Positions 32,470 to 44,595 of a stretch of 64,000 nucleotides of DNA are shown here, one piece after another; the stretch's first letter is position 1; each line of letters begins with the position of its first letter. The stretch comes from Endomychus coccineus (Eukaryota; Arthropoda; Insecta; Coleoptera; Endomychidae). The notes beneath the pieces are model-generated. The model worked only from the letters and a program-made list of their open reading frames with translations. It did no database searches and had not been told where the DNA came from. The stretch covers positions 200,247,997-200,311,996 of the forward strand of contig OY294068.1 of the NCBI GenBank assembly GCA_958510875.1. The letters are read 5' to 3'. Both the position numbers and the translations under genes were made by a program.

Positions 32470-33485
32470 ACAAAATTATAGTCAGCAACATTTTTTGTTC
32501 ATTCTCACAATAATCGCAAATGAATTACCAAAATAAATAGAGAATGTTAGTTTGGAAATACCGCCCACGTTGATTTCGCATGACTATTTATTAAAAGCAC
32601 TCTTAATTTCTCCAAACTCTTTTTTTTTCCGTTATCCGGCTATAGTTCCATAATCTGCGCTCTAAAAGATAAAAAACTAATCAAACAATGGTCAATTAAA
32701 ACTTATTGACTTTCTTAACGTATAGCGATTGTGGCTTTATTATTAAGGCTTGAGATTGACCGGGCTTAAAACAATAGACCAGCATTGATAAGCCCAGGTA
32801 GCCTGATATTTCAATTAATTTTAAAATAACAGCTCTTGATTTATGGCCAAGGCACACTAAGATGGTAGATACGCTCCCACTTGATACGAGGCGGTTTATT
32901 CTATAATCAAAACGTTTTCATCTCTTCGTTCAACGCGTTATAAGAATGGCGGTGGGAGCGGGTAACAGTACGATAATGATTATTTCACATATTCCTTTTA
33001 TTCAAACTTAGTGGTGCCCGAAAGTCTATTGTAGACTTCTCTCGGCCAACATCTGGGTTTGGTTTTGTACCAGCGAGTTGCCTGATTTCCGATTATCTTT
33101 TTGTGATATTCTGGTAGTGTGTATCGGTGCTTTTAATGCCGAAGGGTTAAAGTTTGTTTATTTTCAACTGCCAGATCGGTTATTTATTACCTTTATCAAG
33201 AACGATATAAGATGCATATAATTAAAGTAATAAATTTTAAAATTTCATCATATTTTATAACTGTTTCTCTTTATATCCGACCGATCATAATATCTCCAAT
33301 GAAATTCACACCAATTATTCTGCTTGTGGGCAATTTGTAATATTTTCCATTGCCTTCTATGGCACTTCAAATCAAGGTTAATAATTAATAATAAATTATA
33401 TAAACATAATAATGTAAATAGATAGTTTACATCTTTCAGTATTGACTTATTACGACTGTGGAAGTATGAGGGCATCGTTGAATAT
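32470..33485. other. no recognisable gene; unique-looking sequence
   Basis: No coding region or repeat family was identified. The part 32640-33190 is comparatively complex in composition and could be regulatory. No specific evidence. Confidence 0.4.
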
Positions 33486-33489
33486 TTCC

Positions 33490-33690
33490 GGCGTAGAGTA
33501 GCAATTAAATTTAATTTTTCAATATAATCCCCCTGATATCAATGCACTTATATCGTTCCCGGAACAATTCAATGCCCTGAAAAATTATGTCCCCGAATTG
33601 TCTTCGAAACGTGCCCAAACATTCACTTCTTCGTCATCACTGAAATGGCCTTTCCGAAGGTCCGTTATAACAAATTACCAAACCGATTGT
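33490..33690 (-). pseudogene. mariner transposase C-terminal fragment
   Basis: The minus strand reads FSDDEEVNVWARFEDNSG, a shift, FFRALNCS/FQGIELFRERYKCIDI, then GD-like GIIL. This matches the 26635-26879 copy and the mariner C-terminus. The N-terminal and catalytic parts are missing. Confidence 0.65.
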
Positions 33691-33989
33691 AGTCACTGTG
33701 GGTCTTACCTGGACTACTGTACGATTCGGGAACGTTATCAGGAGGGATAAGAGAACTGTTGGAATCAGAACGATGTTGTAAAAGTCATGAGTATCGAGCT
33801 CAACTCCCAAGATACGAACCTCTGATGATTAGAGAAAATAGTACCTACCCTTTCTCGACTTGTGTTATCTACCATCAACTGGGAAGTCTGCAAAAACAAA
33901 AACCTTTTTTTTTCATGGTGGTAGATACTTTACTCTATTTATTTCGCACACATTGCAAAACTTTGCTGAAGAATCAAATCCAAAATTAT

Positions 33990-34560
33990 ACAAGGTCGTG
34001 TGAGCGCATTTAATTGTTACTGGCCTTCGGTACACTTGTCAAGTATACTAATTGTCGGTCCCTTCTGCTTACAGAAGAGAGTTTTTTTGGGAGCCCACGC
34101 AGAGGCTCTTTGACATTGAGTTTTGCCTGCCACGTACATGGTGAGTTCCACCACAAGCCAGTACACTGCTCGTTCAGCTGGCCATGAAGGGCCGGACCTC
34201 ACATGCATTTTGATCAAGCGACTATTGGCTGTGGACGAACGGGGGCACCGGACGACTTCTGCCTAGCCAGAGTGTCGTCCATTACATTATTTCGACACCA
34301 CTGTGTCCTGGGACTTGGATGAGTTAGACATTGTTAGTTCCGGCTCGTTCACACAGTGCTTCTTTTTATTCTTTGGCTAGCTCTGATGGTACTTTAGCCC
34401 ATTTATATTAATACACGCCCGAATGGATCCCTTGGTTTCGCCAAAGCAATTGGTAAAAATTTCACTTCCCGCTCGTTCCGTCCACTGGCTACTATACCAC
34501 AAGAAAAAGCCAACCTGAGAAGGATCCTCCTAATGTAGCTGCAATCGGTACCCATATGCC
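33990..34560 (-). pseudogene. probable non-LTR RNase H fragment
   Basis: The minus strand contains a IQVPGHSGVE motif near 34300, like the WVPGHSGVxGNE signature. A LARQKSSGAP-type stretch follows. Strong decay; no DGS strand found. Confidence 0.4.
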
Positions 34561-34764
34561 AGACATTGTCTTTCGTCAGCGCTCAACTAGGTGCTGCTGC
34601 TGGATCTCAATACCAAAAAGTATATGGGGCCAGATGGAATTCCACCTGTCGTTCTCGAGGAATGTGCGCTATGTTTCCAACAAAAGTTAGGGAAGTCACG
34701 AGATCAATAATCGATCACAGCTTTTTTCATAATCATTCCATGATACAACATAATATGTTTAAAC

Positions 34765-36025
34765 ACTTATATTAAGGGAAGATCAACAGACCGGGCCATT
34801 TATCAAGTAATAAACAATATAGAAAGCTCTCTGAATAACAAACATGAAGTAGCAGTGTTATTTCTGGATCAATCATGACAGACTACTTAACAAACTATTC
34901 TGTCGAAGTGTTAGAGGTACTGCTTATAGCCTAATTGAAACGTATCTTTAAAATAGACAAGAGAAAATAGTGATTACAAATAACCGTCATGAGTCTCATT
35001 CGGACTGGAATTGTACATTGCAGGAAGTTCCACAAGGCTCAGCATTGAGACCTTTGCTATTTCTGCTCTATATAAATGACCTATCCGAAATGATTGAAAC
35101 TATAGTTTGTTTTTGCTGATGACTCTTCTGCTACAATCAATGCGGAAACAGATGAAGCTTTACTAATTGATATAGGGCAGTCATTGCAAATTTTGAATAT
35201 ATTAGATTTAAATGTAGGCAAAAGTCAAATAGTGCAATTTCATTTATCACATACACGTCCGAAGCAAATAAAACTTGAATGTAACAAAATTGCATTAACA
35301 TCGATATATGAGATGAAATTTTTGGGGCTCTATATCTAGGCAATGGCATCGAAATTATTATGCTTGTGCTACCAGTTGAGGGTCTTGGAAAATAATGTAA
35401 ATAATGTGGTTGCTTTGTTAGGATATAATTCATACGTAAATTCTGTAATCAAATATGCTGTAATTTTTTGGGATGACTCAACAGACATTTATAGAATCAA
35501 AGTATTACAAAAATGATGTATACGAAATATTCTTAATCTAAAATATCGAGAGTCATGCAGACCATATTTTATAAGACACAGAATACTAGCCATCTCGTCA
35601 ATTTATATCTTAGAATGTGCCTATTTCGTTAAGAAACATTACGAAGAGTTTTTTCAGGAATATAGTTTGTTACACAATTATGAAACTCGTCATAAACACG
35701 TTCTCTAACAAGACCGAACTGCACTAAATCCGATCTATAGAACCACGCAAAACCAATCGATCAGAATGTATAACCATGTTCCGCAAAATTTGAGGAATCT
35801 CGATTACTGGAGTTTTAAAAACACACTAAAATCACGTCTTGTAGAAAAAATCGGAATAATTCAATACTCAGCTATAACTCATCTTTTGCAGCACTTCGAA
35901 AATACTAGTTAAATATATACGTAGCATAATCTTTATTTTGTACCTATCTGTAATGACGCATTCTATACCATACTTCTCTTGGACTCATGAATAAAGATTA
36001 TTTATTATTACTATTATTATTATTA
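34765..36025 (+). pseudogene. non-LTR (CR1/Jockey-group) RT, decayed, with ATT tail
   Basis: Scattered frames read [77 protein letters not shown] and LEFKNTLKSRL-like ends, all in the order of the better copy at 43.9-46.7 kb. Many stops and shifts. The end shows aataaag followed by (ATT)n at 35996-36025, an element 3' tail. Confidence 0.75.
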
Positions 36026-36049
36026 TGAACCGAGAGTGAGAAATACATC

Positions 36050-36260
36050 GATCAAGAAATGTGATACCAGCTCGATGCTCAATTTTCGTGATAAATGAGC
36101 GACAGTTGTAATAAAACTAATGACGTAAAATCAATTTGTTTTTTCCAAAGCTTGATAAGACTTCAACTTGTGTTTTATATAAATTTTGATCAGCTGCTAT
36201 ACCTGGATCCATGTCAGTCCAGGAAATTTTAACCCTGTCATCGTATAGCCTACCTGAAGG
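36050..36260. repeat. dispersed repeat, partner of 16150-16345
   Basis: Similar in order and content to 16150-16345 (gctcgatgctcaattttcgt, acctggatccatgtcagtcc). Directly follows an RT relic. Confidence 0.55.
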
Positions 36261-36264
36261 AATA

Positions 36265-37015
36265 TTCACGGAGTTCAATATAAGACTGAAGAGCAACGCA
36301 ACTGAGCCCAATCAGCTTACTATCTGCCAATAGTCACTCAACCTCTCCTGCAGAACATTTCATAGAGCATAAAAAAATTATTGAATACAATCTAGTAGTC
36401 CACGTGAATGAAATGTAAGTGAAGAAAGGTGTTAGCTCGAAGCAGAGTCTGTTTTTATGCGAGGCTATATCAATTCCCGCGCTGATATAGAACTGAAACT
36501 GAAACTTGATAGAATTTATAAAGTACCTATGTATATATTTAACGGTTAATAATGGTATTTTTATTGCTTATTTTCCAGGCAAAGCCGTAATAACGCACAA
36601 TCATATCCGCTACGCGATATTTTTAATGTGCACGCATGTCCACACGACCGTAAATTACCATTTTGAAAAATGCAAAATGGAACAACCAGTGATATCTCAT
36701 CGATTTTTTTTTACTATTTCGGACTTTAATCTCTCGCTTATTGCGACATAATATCGGGAACCTGTTTGAGTCGGTAAATTCAAATTAATTCGTGCATTCG
36801 CGTTGAAATTTATTCCTTTCTATGTATCTTCATTCGGGCTACTGCTTATAATAAATCAATTATACGTTGGATCATCGGATTTTGGGTGTAGACGTTCGTT
36901 CGCTCGGTATTTATACGAATAAAAATCAATGCATTCTCCTAAACTAGTTACACGTCACACTGATTTCTAGAACGCAGTTTTACTAGTATATTTAATTGTA
37001 AAGTGCACAGTAGGA
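36265..37015. other. no recognisable feature
   Basis: Unique-looking, AT-rich sequence with many TAAT/ATTA cores between 36780 and 36990. No gene is supported. Confidence 0.4.
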
Positions 37016-37019
37016 GATT

Positions 37020-37900
37020 GATTCTTATAGTCTAGAAGCTAGAGCGATATGGTGGGCCTGAATCAATACACCTTGGCACTACTGTATATTGGTGGAGAAA
37101 GGTTCAATGTACAAGAGCTCTCATAGGCCGAATCGAGTATTGTCAGGCGTTTCCAAGCTACAGCCACCTCAAATTTTGGACATTTTAATTGCGTGAACCC
37201 TTTTTCGGAGTTGTTGTATATTAAAAAGCATGTAATTCTTATACATTTGCATCTAGAGCTAAGGTTTTTTATCGAAGCCATTTCTTGGAGCTGGCCAGTT
37301 AATTTAGTAGCCTTGTGGTTGATGAGATTCCGGTCGTTGCGAGGGTACCCAGACTAACTGAAGTTTGTTCCTTCTGGCTAATTTGCTAATTCACCCAGAG
37401 TTCCGTGCACTCCTAAACAAGTCTAGAAGGTACTTGCATGGCGCGAAAGGCGAGAAGCACCGCTTGGCTGTCAGGGCAGATATGAATCGGAGGATCTAAC
37501 ATTTGCCATAGCTGCGAGACAAGGACGCACTGACTCACTCACTCACCCAGACCAGCAAGTTGATACACGGTACCCGCAGACACTGTTTTAATGTGGAGTT
37601 GTAGGAGGACAATCCACACCAGAGTCTCCAGAGCGCAGGCAAGTCGCTGAGCCTAGTCCAGGGCCAGACGCGACGTTTCTGTCGCTAGCCTCCACACAAC
37701 GGCTACTTAGGCTATGTTTGGGAGATCATGGCGGTATAGATTCAGTGCAGAGCCTACTGATGGAGACCCCTGTGCTTGTGATGATTCTCCTGCAAGCCCG
37801 TAAGAGTGCAACGGTATTCTTCATCAGGGTGTACTTTCTAGCTCAGTTTACTATCGAGGTACTTCACTGAGCCTTTCAGGTGTAAGAACTTTATCGATTG
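37020..37900 (-). pseudogene. non-LTR RT thumb and RNase H
   Basis: The minus strand in order reads SVKYLDSKLS (VKYLGVxLDxKL, after RT), RLACALETLVWIVLLQLHIK (the RLAC...ALExLxxLxPLxLxIK linker) and IHICPDSQAVLLAFRAMQVP (RNase H ICxDSQAAL). Then come LVxECTELWV and LVWVPSQRPE in place of WVPGHxGIxGNE. This is the layout of R1/Jockey elements with RNase H. Broken by several shifts. Confidence 0.7.
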
Positions 37901-37904
37901 CACA

Positions 37905-38850
37905 ATCCGCTGCGCTTGCTGGTCAAGATGTTGTTAACATGCAAGTTAATGTCTGATTAGTCTTGGAAGAAAAAAAATAATACCATTAGTTAAGAAGCGA
38001 ACGCATAGTACCAAATAACTATAAAGGGAACTTAGAATTATCATCAGTCGATAAATTAAGTAAGTCAAAATAAAGAAATGATAAGCGAAAAGCTGATGCT
38101 GAAGAACGAATGAGAGTTAAAAAAAGTCAAAAACCAGAAGATAACGAATCAGAAGAAGATTGGGTAGAACCAATACCTTCTATATACACAAGGCTTAATA
38201 ATTGATTCAAATGTAAGTGCGACATCATCGACCCGAGGCTTGGGTTGACGAAGCTAATTGCCATTAATAATTGGAACATGTTTTACCTGTAAATATATGT
38301 GTACATAAGAGAGTTAAGAGTGAATAAAGTACGTTGTGAAATGACTTCCTACCGAAACAATGGATACGGACTGTCCCTGTGAAATAATGGTATACACATT
38401 CTGCAAATACTATGATTTTATCCTCACTTCGACATACAATCAGTCCACACGCATATAAGTTTCAAGAAGTTCAAATATATTAATTATTATAGAGGTTGTC
38501 AATATTAGATTATTTGTCCTGTTTCACTTCAATAAATTCACTTACAATTGACAGTAGTATAATAGCTGTAAGAATTCATTTATGCATTACCTAAAGCTCA
38601 TCTTCAAAACATACAACTTGTATGAGAATTCAGATTATCCCATTTAATCAGTATTGAGGATAACTCTTGTCTTTATTGTTATTGAAGGATTTTCTACTTT
38701 GAAAGTTCGTATAAAAATCAGTGCAATCATTTTTAATTTTGTTTTGGTTTTCATACACGTGAGTGTGTGACTGTTAAAAAAATATATTTCTCTTCATGAA
38801 GAACTTTCAAAGACCCTTACATATTTTGGCCTCAGACCCCTTTTGCCTTA
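37905..38850. other. no certain feature; possible coding relic near 38090-38200
   Basis: A short plus-strand frame reads EADAEERMRVKKSQKPEDNE, SEEDWVEPIPSIYTRL, then a stop. The composition looks protein-like, but I do not recognise it. The rest shows nothing. Confidence 0.3.
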
Positions 38851-38929
38851 ATCCGGCGTATTGTGTTGTGTATTGTGCATATTCTAAAAACCTTGGTTTA
38901 GCTTTCTGGGATTATGAAACGACAGTTTG

Positions 38930-39290
38930 ACATCACAACTACGATTTTTCTCAGATAGGTATTGCAATAACTTATAAGGATTTCGAGATTGAACAAGAAC
39001 TATTGGATGATTTATTATCATTAACCGATATTTTATTGCACGAAAAAAAAGTGTTCCTAATGTATATCGAATGCCGACATCTACCTGACACTGTAGATTA
39101 CATCTTTAACGGCCGTATGCATAAATCAACGGCCGCTAAACGAGAATATAGTAATCACTTTAAAACAACTGTTCTCTCAGACATAACGTCGACATGAGAG
39201 AAATTTCAATGACAATTAACAACCAGTAAATCAAGGAGCTGTCAAATTTGTTATGTAAACATGAAACCAGAACCTCCGCAAATACTTAAT
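38930..39290 (+). pseudogene. unidentified coding-like relic
   Basis: The plus frame reads LLDDLLSLTDILLHEKKVFL, MYIECRHLPDTVDYIFNGRM, HKSTAAKREYSNHFKTTVLS, DITST, stop, EKFQ, then CQICYVNMKPEPP. The run is continuous for about 65 residues with realistic composition, and the text after the TGA keeps a zinc-site-like CxxC. I do not recognise the family. It may be a transposon protein or an old host exon. Confidence 0.35.
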
Positions 39291-39654
39291 TGCTTGGAAT
39301 GTACCTACTAAATGTTTTCTAATCCAATATATCAGCAAATATTGCGATATATAAAATATAATAAGCTTGTTCTGTTAAGTTACAATTTATTCATACTATA
39401 TACAGTATGATTCGGTCAGAAGCAAAATAATAGCATGTTGAAGCAATTACATTTGGAACAATGTGTGAAAAACGGGAAGGATTTAATTCGGAATCAGTAG
39501 GAGCTACGATCTTCACAAACATATCGAATTGTTCTAGGACACATCATAAGACTCCCTCTGAAAGAAATGAAGCTGGGCAATAGCCTCGATAGTACAAGGC
39601 ATGAACGCTCGATCGTGACCAGTATGGCACCAGTACGTTACAAAAGTTCTTCTT

Positions 39655-39980
39655 TAGGACATACGAGGTCTATCCCAAAAGTATTCGACTTGCATTCATA
39701 TCTTCGCGCCACAACACTCAGGCGACCTCTATAGGCTACGAACGTCACTAGTAACTCCTAACCTTCTCTGTTCATTGCTAAGAATGGCGGAAAGAACTGA
39801 TCAGCGAATTTGCATAAAATTTTGTTTTAATCTTGGTAAAAGCTTTGCGGAAATTATTGAAATGTTACAAAAAGCCTTTGGAGACGAGTGTATGGGCAAA
39901 ACACAAAATAGTGGTATAAGAGGCTTAAAAGTGGCCGCACATCTGTTGACAGTGATCCTCGTTCTTGATTGAGGATACTA
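39655..39980 (+). pseudogene. mariner-type transposase N-terminus with 5' end
   Basis: A leader with a mariner-like tip (gaggtctatcccaaaagtat) is followed by MAERTDQRICIKFCFNLGKS, FAEIIEMLQKAFGDECMGKT, Q, then SVDSDPRS in another frame. This is the first helix-turn-helix and the RSGRPS-type hook of a mariner transposase. The part from GRP onward and all catalytic residues are missing, cut off beside the element at 39985. Confidence 0.7.
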
Positions 39981-39984
39981 TCTT

Positions 39985-40620
39985 ATTTTTGACGTGACAA
40001 CGTCTTATAATTCGATGGAGGCGGCTGCACGCACGAGAAAACATGACTCATGAGGCGTTCCATTTAAGCATGCGGCGTTACCTCGCTCTAAGGCGTTCCA
40101 TTTAAGGCTTGAAGTGCAAGCGAGAGCGTCTTCTACTTGAGTGAGCGATGCGTCCGCGTGGACAGCTGCTATACAAAATAATACATTTACATGTTTTCGT
40201 CAAGTATGAAGTGTAGTGAAAAGTGAATGTGGTGTCAATTGTTTATAGCAACGATAATTGCTGCGATAAAAGTAATGATTCTTTCGATATTAAATATATG
40301 TTCAGTGATATATTGTCGAATATTCGTGCTTTCATCATTAAAATAAATAGCATCGGTCCGCTAGTGCAGCGATTGTAGGTTACGCTATAATTGACAAAAC
40401 TATAACAATAAGTTAACAGAACTATTTCACGATGAGTTCAAAATAAATTGCTTTACTATTCGATCGAAATAATTATCGAGCGTAGCTATGATTTCAAAAA
40501 ATTAAAACATAAATGTTAAATCTTCCACATATCATAACAACGTGTCTGAAATGACAGGTTGGACCAGCCAGCCGTCCATTCCATCAGTATTTTCTTATGA
40601 CGTTGTCACGTTCAACTATC
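39985..40620. mobile_element. about 630-bp non-coding element with short inverted repeats
   Basis: TGACGTGACAACGTCTTATA at the left and tatgacgttgtcacgttcaa at the right are inverse copies over about 20 bases. The repeat contains gacgtgacaacgtc, nearly self-complementary. Inside, ggcgttccatttaag occurs twice in tandem (about 40057 and 40103). No open frame. Superfamily not identified. Confidence 0.55.
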
Positions 40621-41078
40621 GTCAGTAAACCGACTTTACAGACAACCGATTTTTTTTACTAAGGCAGTTGTCGCTCTGAGTTATCCGATTAATCAAGAAT
40701 CTGAGGACACGTATCACTACGAGCCCTCAGTGTAAAATATCCTAGTGAGCTAGTTGGTATCATAAGACACAAACCTCTCTTCAAAACCTTACATACCCCA
40801 GGGTAATGTAACAAAAAACTTTATTTTCGGCTATAGAATATGCCCTTAATTTTTGACCTCTATTTAAGAAATATCCCATCTGTCTATTATTCATGAAGTA
40901 GGTACGTAATACTACTCAAAAGCAGTAACTATACCCGGCAATAAATGGTTTGAAGACGATTTTTAATGAATATTTCGAAGGAACCTTGTGATGTTAGAAT
41001 TCAGGGGTCCTCACTAGGATTTTTTAGAGAGCCTAATTGTTCTTATCAGATTTTCCTGAGGGCCGCAAGTAAAAAATG

Positions 41079-41082
<4 letters not shown>

Positions 41083-41118
<36 letters not shown>
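41083..41118. repeat. (AT)n microsatellite
   Basis: About 36 bases of uninterrupted TA repeat, just before the Helentron end. Confidence 0.9.
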
Positions 41119-41120
<2 letters not shown>

Positions 41121-41164
41121 TATATAAAATATGTAGATTTTAGATTAATATCAAAGTAAAACTT

Positions 41165-42825
41165 TTAAGCTATTGCGTATAGCTTTTATCGCGGGCTTTG
41201 AGCGCGGCGACCGAATCAAGAAATTCCGTAACGAAAAAAATAATGTAAGACCTAAACACCTAACATGTGTCAAATTAATTAATTAATTTGAAGTTTCTAA
41301 AAGTAAGAAATTTCGCTATTTTATACGAATGTTATAACACTCTAGCGCTGTAGACTCCGGGATTTTCACGTGGCCTATCGAAATTAGAAGGTTCGAATTA
41401 TCTAAAAACATAATTACATGAACTCCAGACGTCCTATGTAATTAGCTACGAACGAAATCATTTTGACATATGCCTCTAGGAGCTCGCTACGCGTCAGTTA
41501 GAGTTTATACGTTGGACGCGCGTAGCAGAGACCTCAGAGTACCTGTTTCTATTAAGCTATTGCATATATTGCATATAGCTTTTATCGCGGGCTTTGAGCG
41601 CGGCGACCGAATGAAGAAATTCCGTAACGAAAAATAACAGGAACTCGTTTATGTTGCGCTCTCTCGGGTGACTAATATTGAAAAATTGTATATCACGACA
41701 AAAAACGATAATTCTACATTCAAGTTTTATAATAATCGAAGGTAAGCTGCATCGACTGCATCTTTGTTGCAAGAATTAAAAACACTGCCTTTAAATAGTG
41801 TTCAGACGACAGCTCAAAGTGTCTTAGATTTCCTTAGTAATAGAAATGGCATTTCAATAATGACTTTCAATTGCCAAAGTCTAAATAGTCACAAATACGA
41901 TTTACAAGATTCAGTTACGAGACAAACAAATGTGTTACTTCTTACCGAATCTTGCATGGCGCATGATAATCCGATTGAAATACCTAATTTCAATTGTATT
42001 GTTCAATTCAAACGAGATACTGTTCCAAAAGGTGGGGTAGCTATTTACCAAAATAATAATAATGTAACTAATATTATGACTCCGAATATTGAAATAAATA
42101 TTGCACACGTTAGCGATGTTAATGTTAGGCGCTCATTTTTTTGGAGATATTTATGAGTGCTTATGCAAACTTAGAAATGGCCTACACATAGTCATGGTAG
42201 CAATTTACATTTCTCCGAATCCAAAATTGGACGAGGTAGAGCATTTTATTCATCGCACTTTACTGGAGTACACTGAAGAAGGGTCGAAAATACTTGGTAC
42301 AAATGGTAATAAATTTCCACTTATCTTGGTTGGCGATTTCAACATCAACTTCGCTGATAAAAAATCAGAGCGGTTAACAACTTTTCTTTAGGAAAAATTG
42401 AATTTGAAAATGAATAATGATCCACAAGAATCCACAACAAAATATGGGGCCACCATTGACGCGGTATTTTCCAGATATTTAGAGGATATCAAGTCTCAAA
42501 CTTATGTCTCTTATTTCAGTTACCATAAAGCTATAGTTTCAATAATAACAAATTCCTGAATAACCTACATGTATTGTAAGATAATGAAAATATTTTAAAC
42601 GATATTAACTTCTCATTTATTCAATAAAAGAAAAAAATTGTTTTCTTATCGGTCACCACGCTCAAAAAGTGTAACTTGAATTAATATCAAAGAAAAAACT
42701 TGAATTAATATCAAAGAAAAAAAAATACTGCATAAATTAAAAATAAATAGACAATTATAATTGCATAAGTTGAGAAAAAATGCTATGCAATGACTTCACC
42801 GCGGCAGTTCCCGATTGCCACAGGT
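41165..42825 (+). mobile_element. Helentron-type element, internally deleted, copy 1
   Basis: The left end aagctattgcgtatagcttt, continuing with tatcgcgggctttgagcgcg, occurs twice (41165-41235, 41553-41630). The right end reads tgctatgcaatgacttcacc, gcggcagttcccgattgcca, cagg, then T-run. The ends match copies at 47303-48614 and 53276-54466 in the opposite orientation. It carries a helicase-endonuclease gene end at 41640-42560; the Rep domain and most of the helicase are absent. Subterminal aagctattgcata motifs at both ends fit the subterminal inverted repeats known for Helentrons. Confidence 0.75.
41640..42560 (+). pseudogene. Helentron Pif1-helicase C-terminus joined to AP-like endonuclease
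   Basis: Starts LVYVALSRVTNIEKLYITTK, the last Pif1 helicase motif (VALSRV). After a stop at 41743, a linker and then an endonuclease/exonuclease/phosphatase fold follow: ISIMTFNCQSLNSHKYDLQD, TNVLLLTESCM and KGGVAIYQN. A shift near 42120 leads to IVMVAIYISPNPKLDEVEHF, LILVGDFNINFADKKS and, after another stop, ATIDAVFSRY and SYHKAI in place of the usual SDHxxI. Joining a Pif1 helicase to such an endonuclease is the hallmark of Helentrons among rolling-circle transposons. At least three lesions. Confidence 0.8.
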
Positions 42826-42999
42826 TTTTTTTTTTATTACAATACCACACTATACGGTAGGGTTAAATAACTTACAAACAATATGCTTATAACATCATGT
42901 TTATTACATAAGTTAAAATTTATTTCCCTAACAGTCGAGGGCAGCAAAAAATCGTTCCGAGGGCCGCGTAGTGAGTATCGCTGTGTTAGATCAATTACT

Positions 43000-43900
43000 C
43001 GTAAACATTATTTCCTTTTTTATCCTCAATAATCAAATTTACATACATATTATCAATATTATTCAATCCTACATACTTCTTGTAACTGTCTTTGTTGGCT
43101 TAAGTGTAAATCGTTATTTCGTAGAAGTAATACTTCATTCAGGCTGTAAATATAAATCGTTGAACGACACTCTCGAATAAATTGCGCTTGGAAATTCTCC
43201 AATAAGTTTCAAAGTTAGGTATTCATGTCAATCCGAAGTTCGTGTGTAGATTCATGTCCCACGGAGGAATTAAAGAGGCGCACCGTGGTCTGCCAAGTCC
43301 GATCCCACAGTCAGCCAGGGCCACACGTGACTTTACGGCACACCTGTGTGCCTCTTCACCTGTAATCAGGAGAACAGGATGGGTCAGTGGCGGAGATACT
43401 ATCTCTCCACTTGACTCTCTTTACTACTGCATCCCTTCATGCTGAAGCTATTGCTGCTGCTGCTGCTGGTTTCTTTTATTTGTAGACTTTCAATACATCG
43501 CCTGTATGTCGATTCAGCCACTTTTGTTTGTTTTACTTAATTAATGACTCGCTTGTACCAGTTCGTGTTTTCTTTTTGTAAGGTATTTGATCTGCTATTT
43601 CCATCTGAGCTAGATGAACATTCTTTATTTGATGAATCGGCGAGATACTTATCTCAAGCAATAATAGAATTCAGTTTTGTTATCACAAATTGAGTTGAAT
43701 TCACACACACACACACTTATCGAATTGTGGTGGATATATACTTTATTTTCAAACTTAAATGAAATAACTGTTACAAGTTTGATTTTCATAATTTAATACA
43801 TTAAATTAAACCAGTAACAATTGATATAATAATAACTAACCAATCAAACAAATCACATTTGGTTTCTTATGTAATGTAGAAAGAGATAAAGCAACAAGAA
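43000..43900. other. no gene; GC-richer patch and microsatellites
   Basis: 43240-43445 is GC-richer than its surroundings and faintly recalls the SINE body (catgtcccacggagg). A (CTG)n run is at 43445-43465 and a (CA)n run at about 43692-43710. The 67-codon open frame in the GC-rich patch has no motif. Confidence 0.45.
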
Positions 43901-43916
43901 GGCAACAAAATAACAG

Positions 43917-44591
43917 GTGACATCTTCACTAAAGCCATATTTACATATTTATGTAAAATCTGGAAATATTGAAACAAACCTATCGGCTTGTATTGAACTA
44001 TATCTGAATACTATTCAGTTTGTACCGAATATAATATGTCTAACGGAACATTGGTGCAAAAATGGGGAAATTGAAACAATCCCTCTTCAAGGTTACAATT
44101 TGGTATCTTCATACAGTCGTGAAACCGCTATTCATGGAGGAACCTGCATCTACATGCACTATAAAGCAGACTTCGAGGAAGACAATGAACTGAAACAAAA
44201 AACAATGAATTTAATTTCGAGAGCTCTTGTAATAATTTGTATATATAGATCTCCACTTGGGTCGGTAGATATATTTTTCGACATCTTGATTGATTTTCTA
44301 GATCACAACTGCAATAAGTACAAAAAGTATAAAATAATATTATGTGGTGATTTTAATTTATGTTTATTGAACAAGAACACCAATACTAAAAAATTTTTAG
44401 ATATTCTTAGCAGCTACAATTTCACCCAAACTATATTTAGTGCCACAAGGGCAACAAAAGTGTCACAATCTTTTATTGACAATATTTTTATCAATTTTAA
44501 AAATGAATATAAAGGAGAAGTTCTAACAACTGCTCTCTCCGATCATCATGGGCAAGTTATCAGGGTTAGCATGATATCCTTCATGAAATGA
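43917..44591 (+). pseudogene. non-LTR AP-like endonuclease domain
   Basis: 224 codons with the usual blocks: IICLTEHWCKNGEIE (catalytic Glu), HGGTCIYMHY, VIICIYRSPLGSVDIFFDIL, KIILCGDFNLCLLNKN (Asp/Asn catalytic), IDNIFINF and LSDHHGQVI (terminal His). It nicks target DNA to prime reverse transcription. The frame ends at TGA 44589-44591 because of a one-base shift. The text resumes as [18 protein letters not shown] in the next frame, which leads into the RT. Confidence 0.85.
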
Positions 44592-44595
44592 AGAT

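Larger units (their letters stand above)
41002..42983. mobile_element. probable hAT ends flanking a Helentron insertion
   Basis: Left CAGGGGTCCTCACTA with nearby gagggccgcaag, and right (inverse) CAGCGATACTCACTA with gcggccctcgg, look like diverged hAT tips. Next to them are gttagaat (40993-41000) and gttagatc (42985-42992), which share GTTAGA as a possible 8-bp duplication. Between them lies the Helentron at 41165-42825. Tentative. Confidence 0.4.

Noticed and set aside
43242..43445. Open frame in a GC-richer patch
   Set aside because: No motif; the patch looks like weak SINE or other repeat sequence rather than a gene.
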